A stretch of DNA of 64,000 bases from Basidiobolus meristosporus CBS 931.73. Lineage: Eukaryota > Basidiobolomycota > Basidiobolomycetes > Basidiobolales > Basidiobolaceae. Positions 63,776 to 64,000 of the stretch are shown piece by piece (positions within the stretch are counted from its first letter, which is position 1; every line of letters starts with the position of its first letter). The position numbers and the translations under genes were made by a program. The stretch is taken from the NCBI GenBank assembly GCA_002104905.1, contig MCFE01000128.1:96169-160168 (forward strand), read 5' to 3'. The notes beneath the pieces are model-generated. The model saw nothing but the letters and a program-made list of their open reading frames with translations. It searched no databases and was not told the origin of the DNA.

Positions 63776-64000
63776 TTAGGGTTAGGGTTAGGGTTAGGGT
63801 TAGGGTTAGGGTTAGGGTTAGGGTTAGGGTTAGGGTTAGGGTTAGGGTTAGGGTTAGGGTTAGGGTTAGGGTTAGGGTTAGGGTTAGGGTTAGGGTTAGG
63901 GTTAGGGTTAGGGTTAGGGTTAGGGTTAGGGTTAGGGTTAGGGTTAGGGTTAGGGTTAGGGTTAGGGTTAGGGTTAGGGTTAGGGTTAGGGTTAGGGTTA
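63776..64000 (+). repeat. Telomere (TTAGGG)n
   Basis: 225 bases of perfect TTAGGG repeats, about 37 copies, to the end of the window. The G-rich strand runs 5' to 3' outward, so this is a true right chromosome end. Confidence 0.98.

Noticed and set aside
63776-64000. Regular short repeats that could suggest a CRISPR array
   Set aside because: Pure hexamer telomere repeats without spacers, in a eukaryotic chromosome.
63747-64000. Reading the LINE frame on through the telomere as a fused protein
   Set aside because: The CTA-ACC frame of the repeat simply lacks stops; truncation plus telomere addition explains the junction.

Overview
This window is the right end of a fungal chromosome. The last 225 bases (63776-64000) are an uninterrupted TTAGGG array with the G-rich strand running outward. 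Genes have short GT-AG introns and are typical fungal housekeeping genes. The presence of PEX12, a fungal-type MTHFR, PPR proteins and small signal-peptide proteins, together with TTAGGG telomeres, suggests an early-diverging filamentous or mycoparasitic fungus. The genus cannot be fixed from sequence alone.

Layout. (1) 1-28.6 kb is AT-rich and made almost wholly of decayed mobile DNA: two Ty1/copia families (called A and B here), one Ty3/gypsy element, Tnp2-type DNA transposase remnants, and four full-length copies of a repeat ('unit R') with a decayed ORF of unknown function. The best-preserved element is a copia-A insertion (21184-26953; 5-bp TSD) that sits inside an older copia copy and is itself split by a 1,071-bp solo LTR (4-bp TSD). 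(2) 28.6-49 kb is a GC-richer island of intact genes: GOT1-like, PEX12, MTHFR, a Utp8/NOL11-like ribosome-biogenesis protein, RTF2, two PPR proteins, an alpha/beta-hydrolase-fold protein and cytosolic AsnRS. (3) 50.3-56.5 kb holds small secreted-protein genes, including two clear paralogs and a third that may be related, plus a decayed Gly-rich secreted gene, a broken solute-binding-protein gene and a tRNA-Leu(CAG). (4) 57-62.6 kb returns to copia-A, unit R and an Hsp31/DJ-1-like pseudogene. (5) 62.66-63.78 kb is a 5'-truncated LINE reverse transcriptase lying between a short telomere-like tract and the terminal telomere.

The island genes are ordinary single-copy functions (vesicle traffic, peroxisome import, one-carbon metabolism, rRNA processing, fork termination, organelle RNA, translation) and form no shared pathway. 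The main novelty is at the chromosome end: a LINE embedded in telomere repeats, the multi-copy unit R, a small secreted-protein cluster, and a copia family whose primer-binding site matches the anticodon arm of initiator tRNA-Met. Exon boundaries were read by eye from GT-AG signals and frame continuity.
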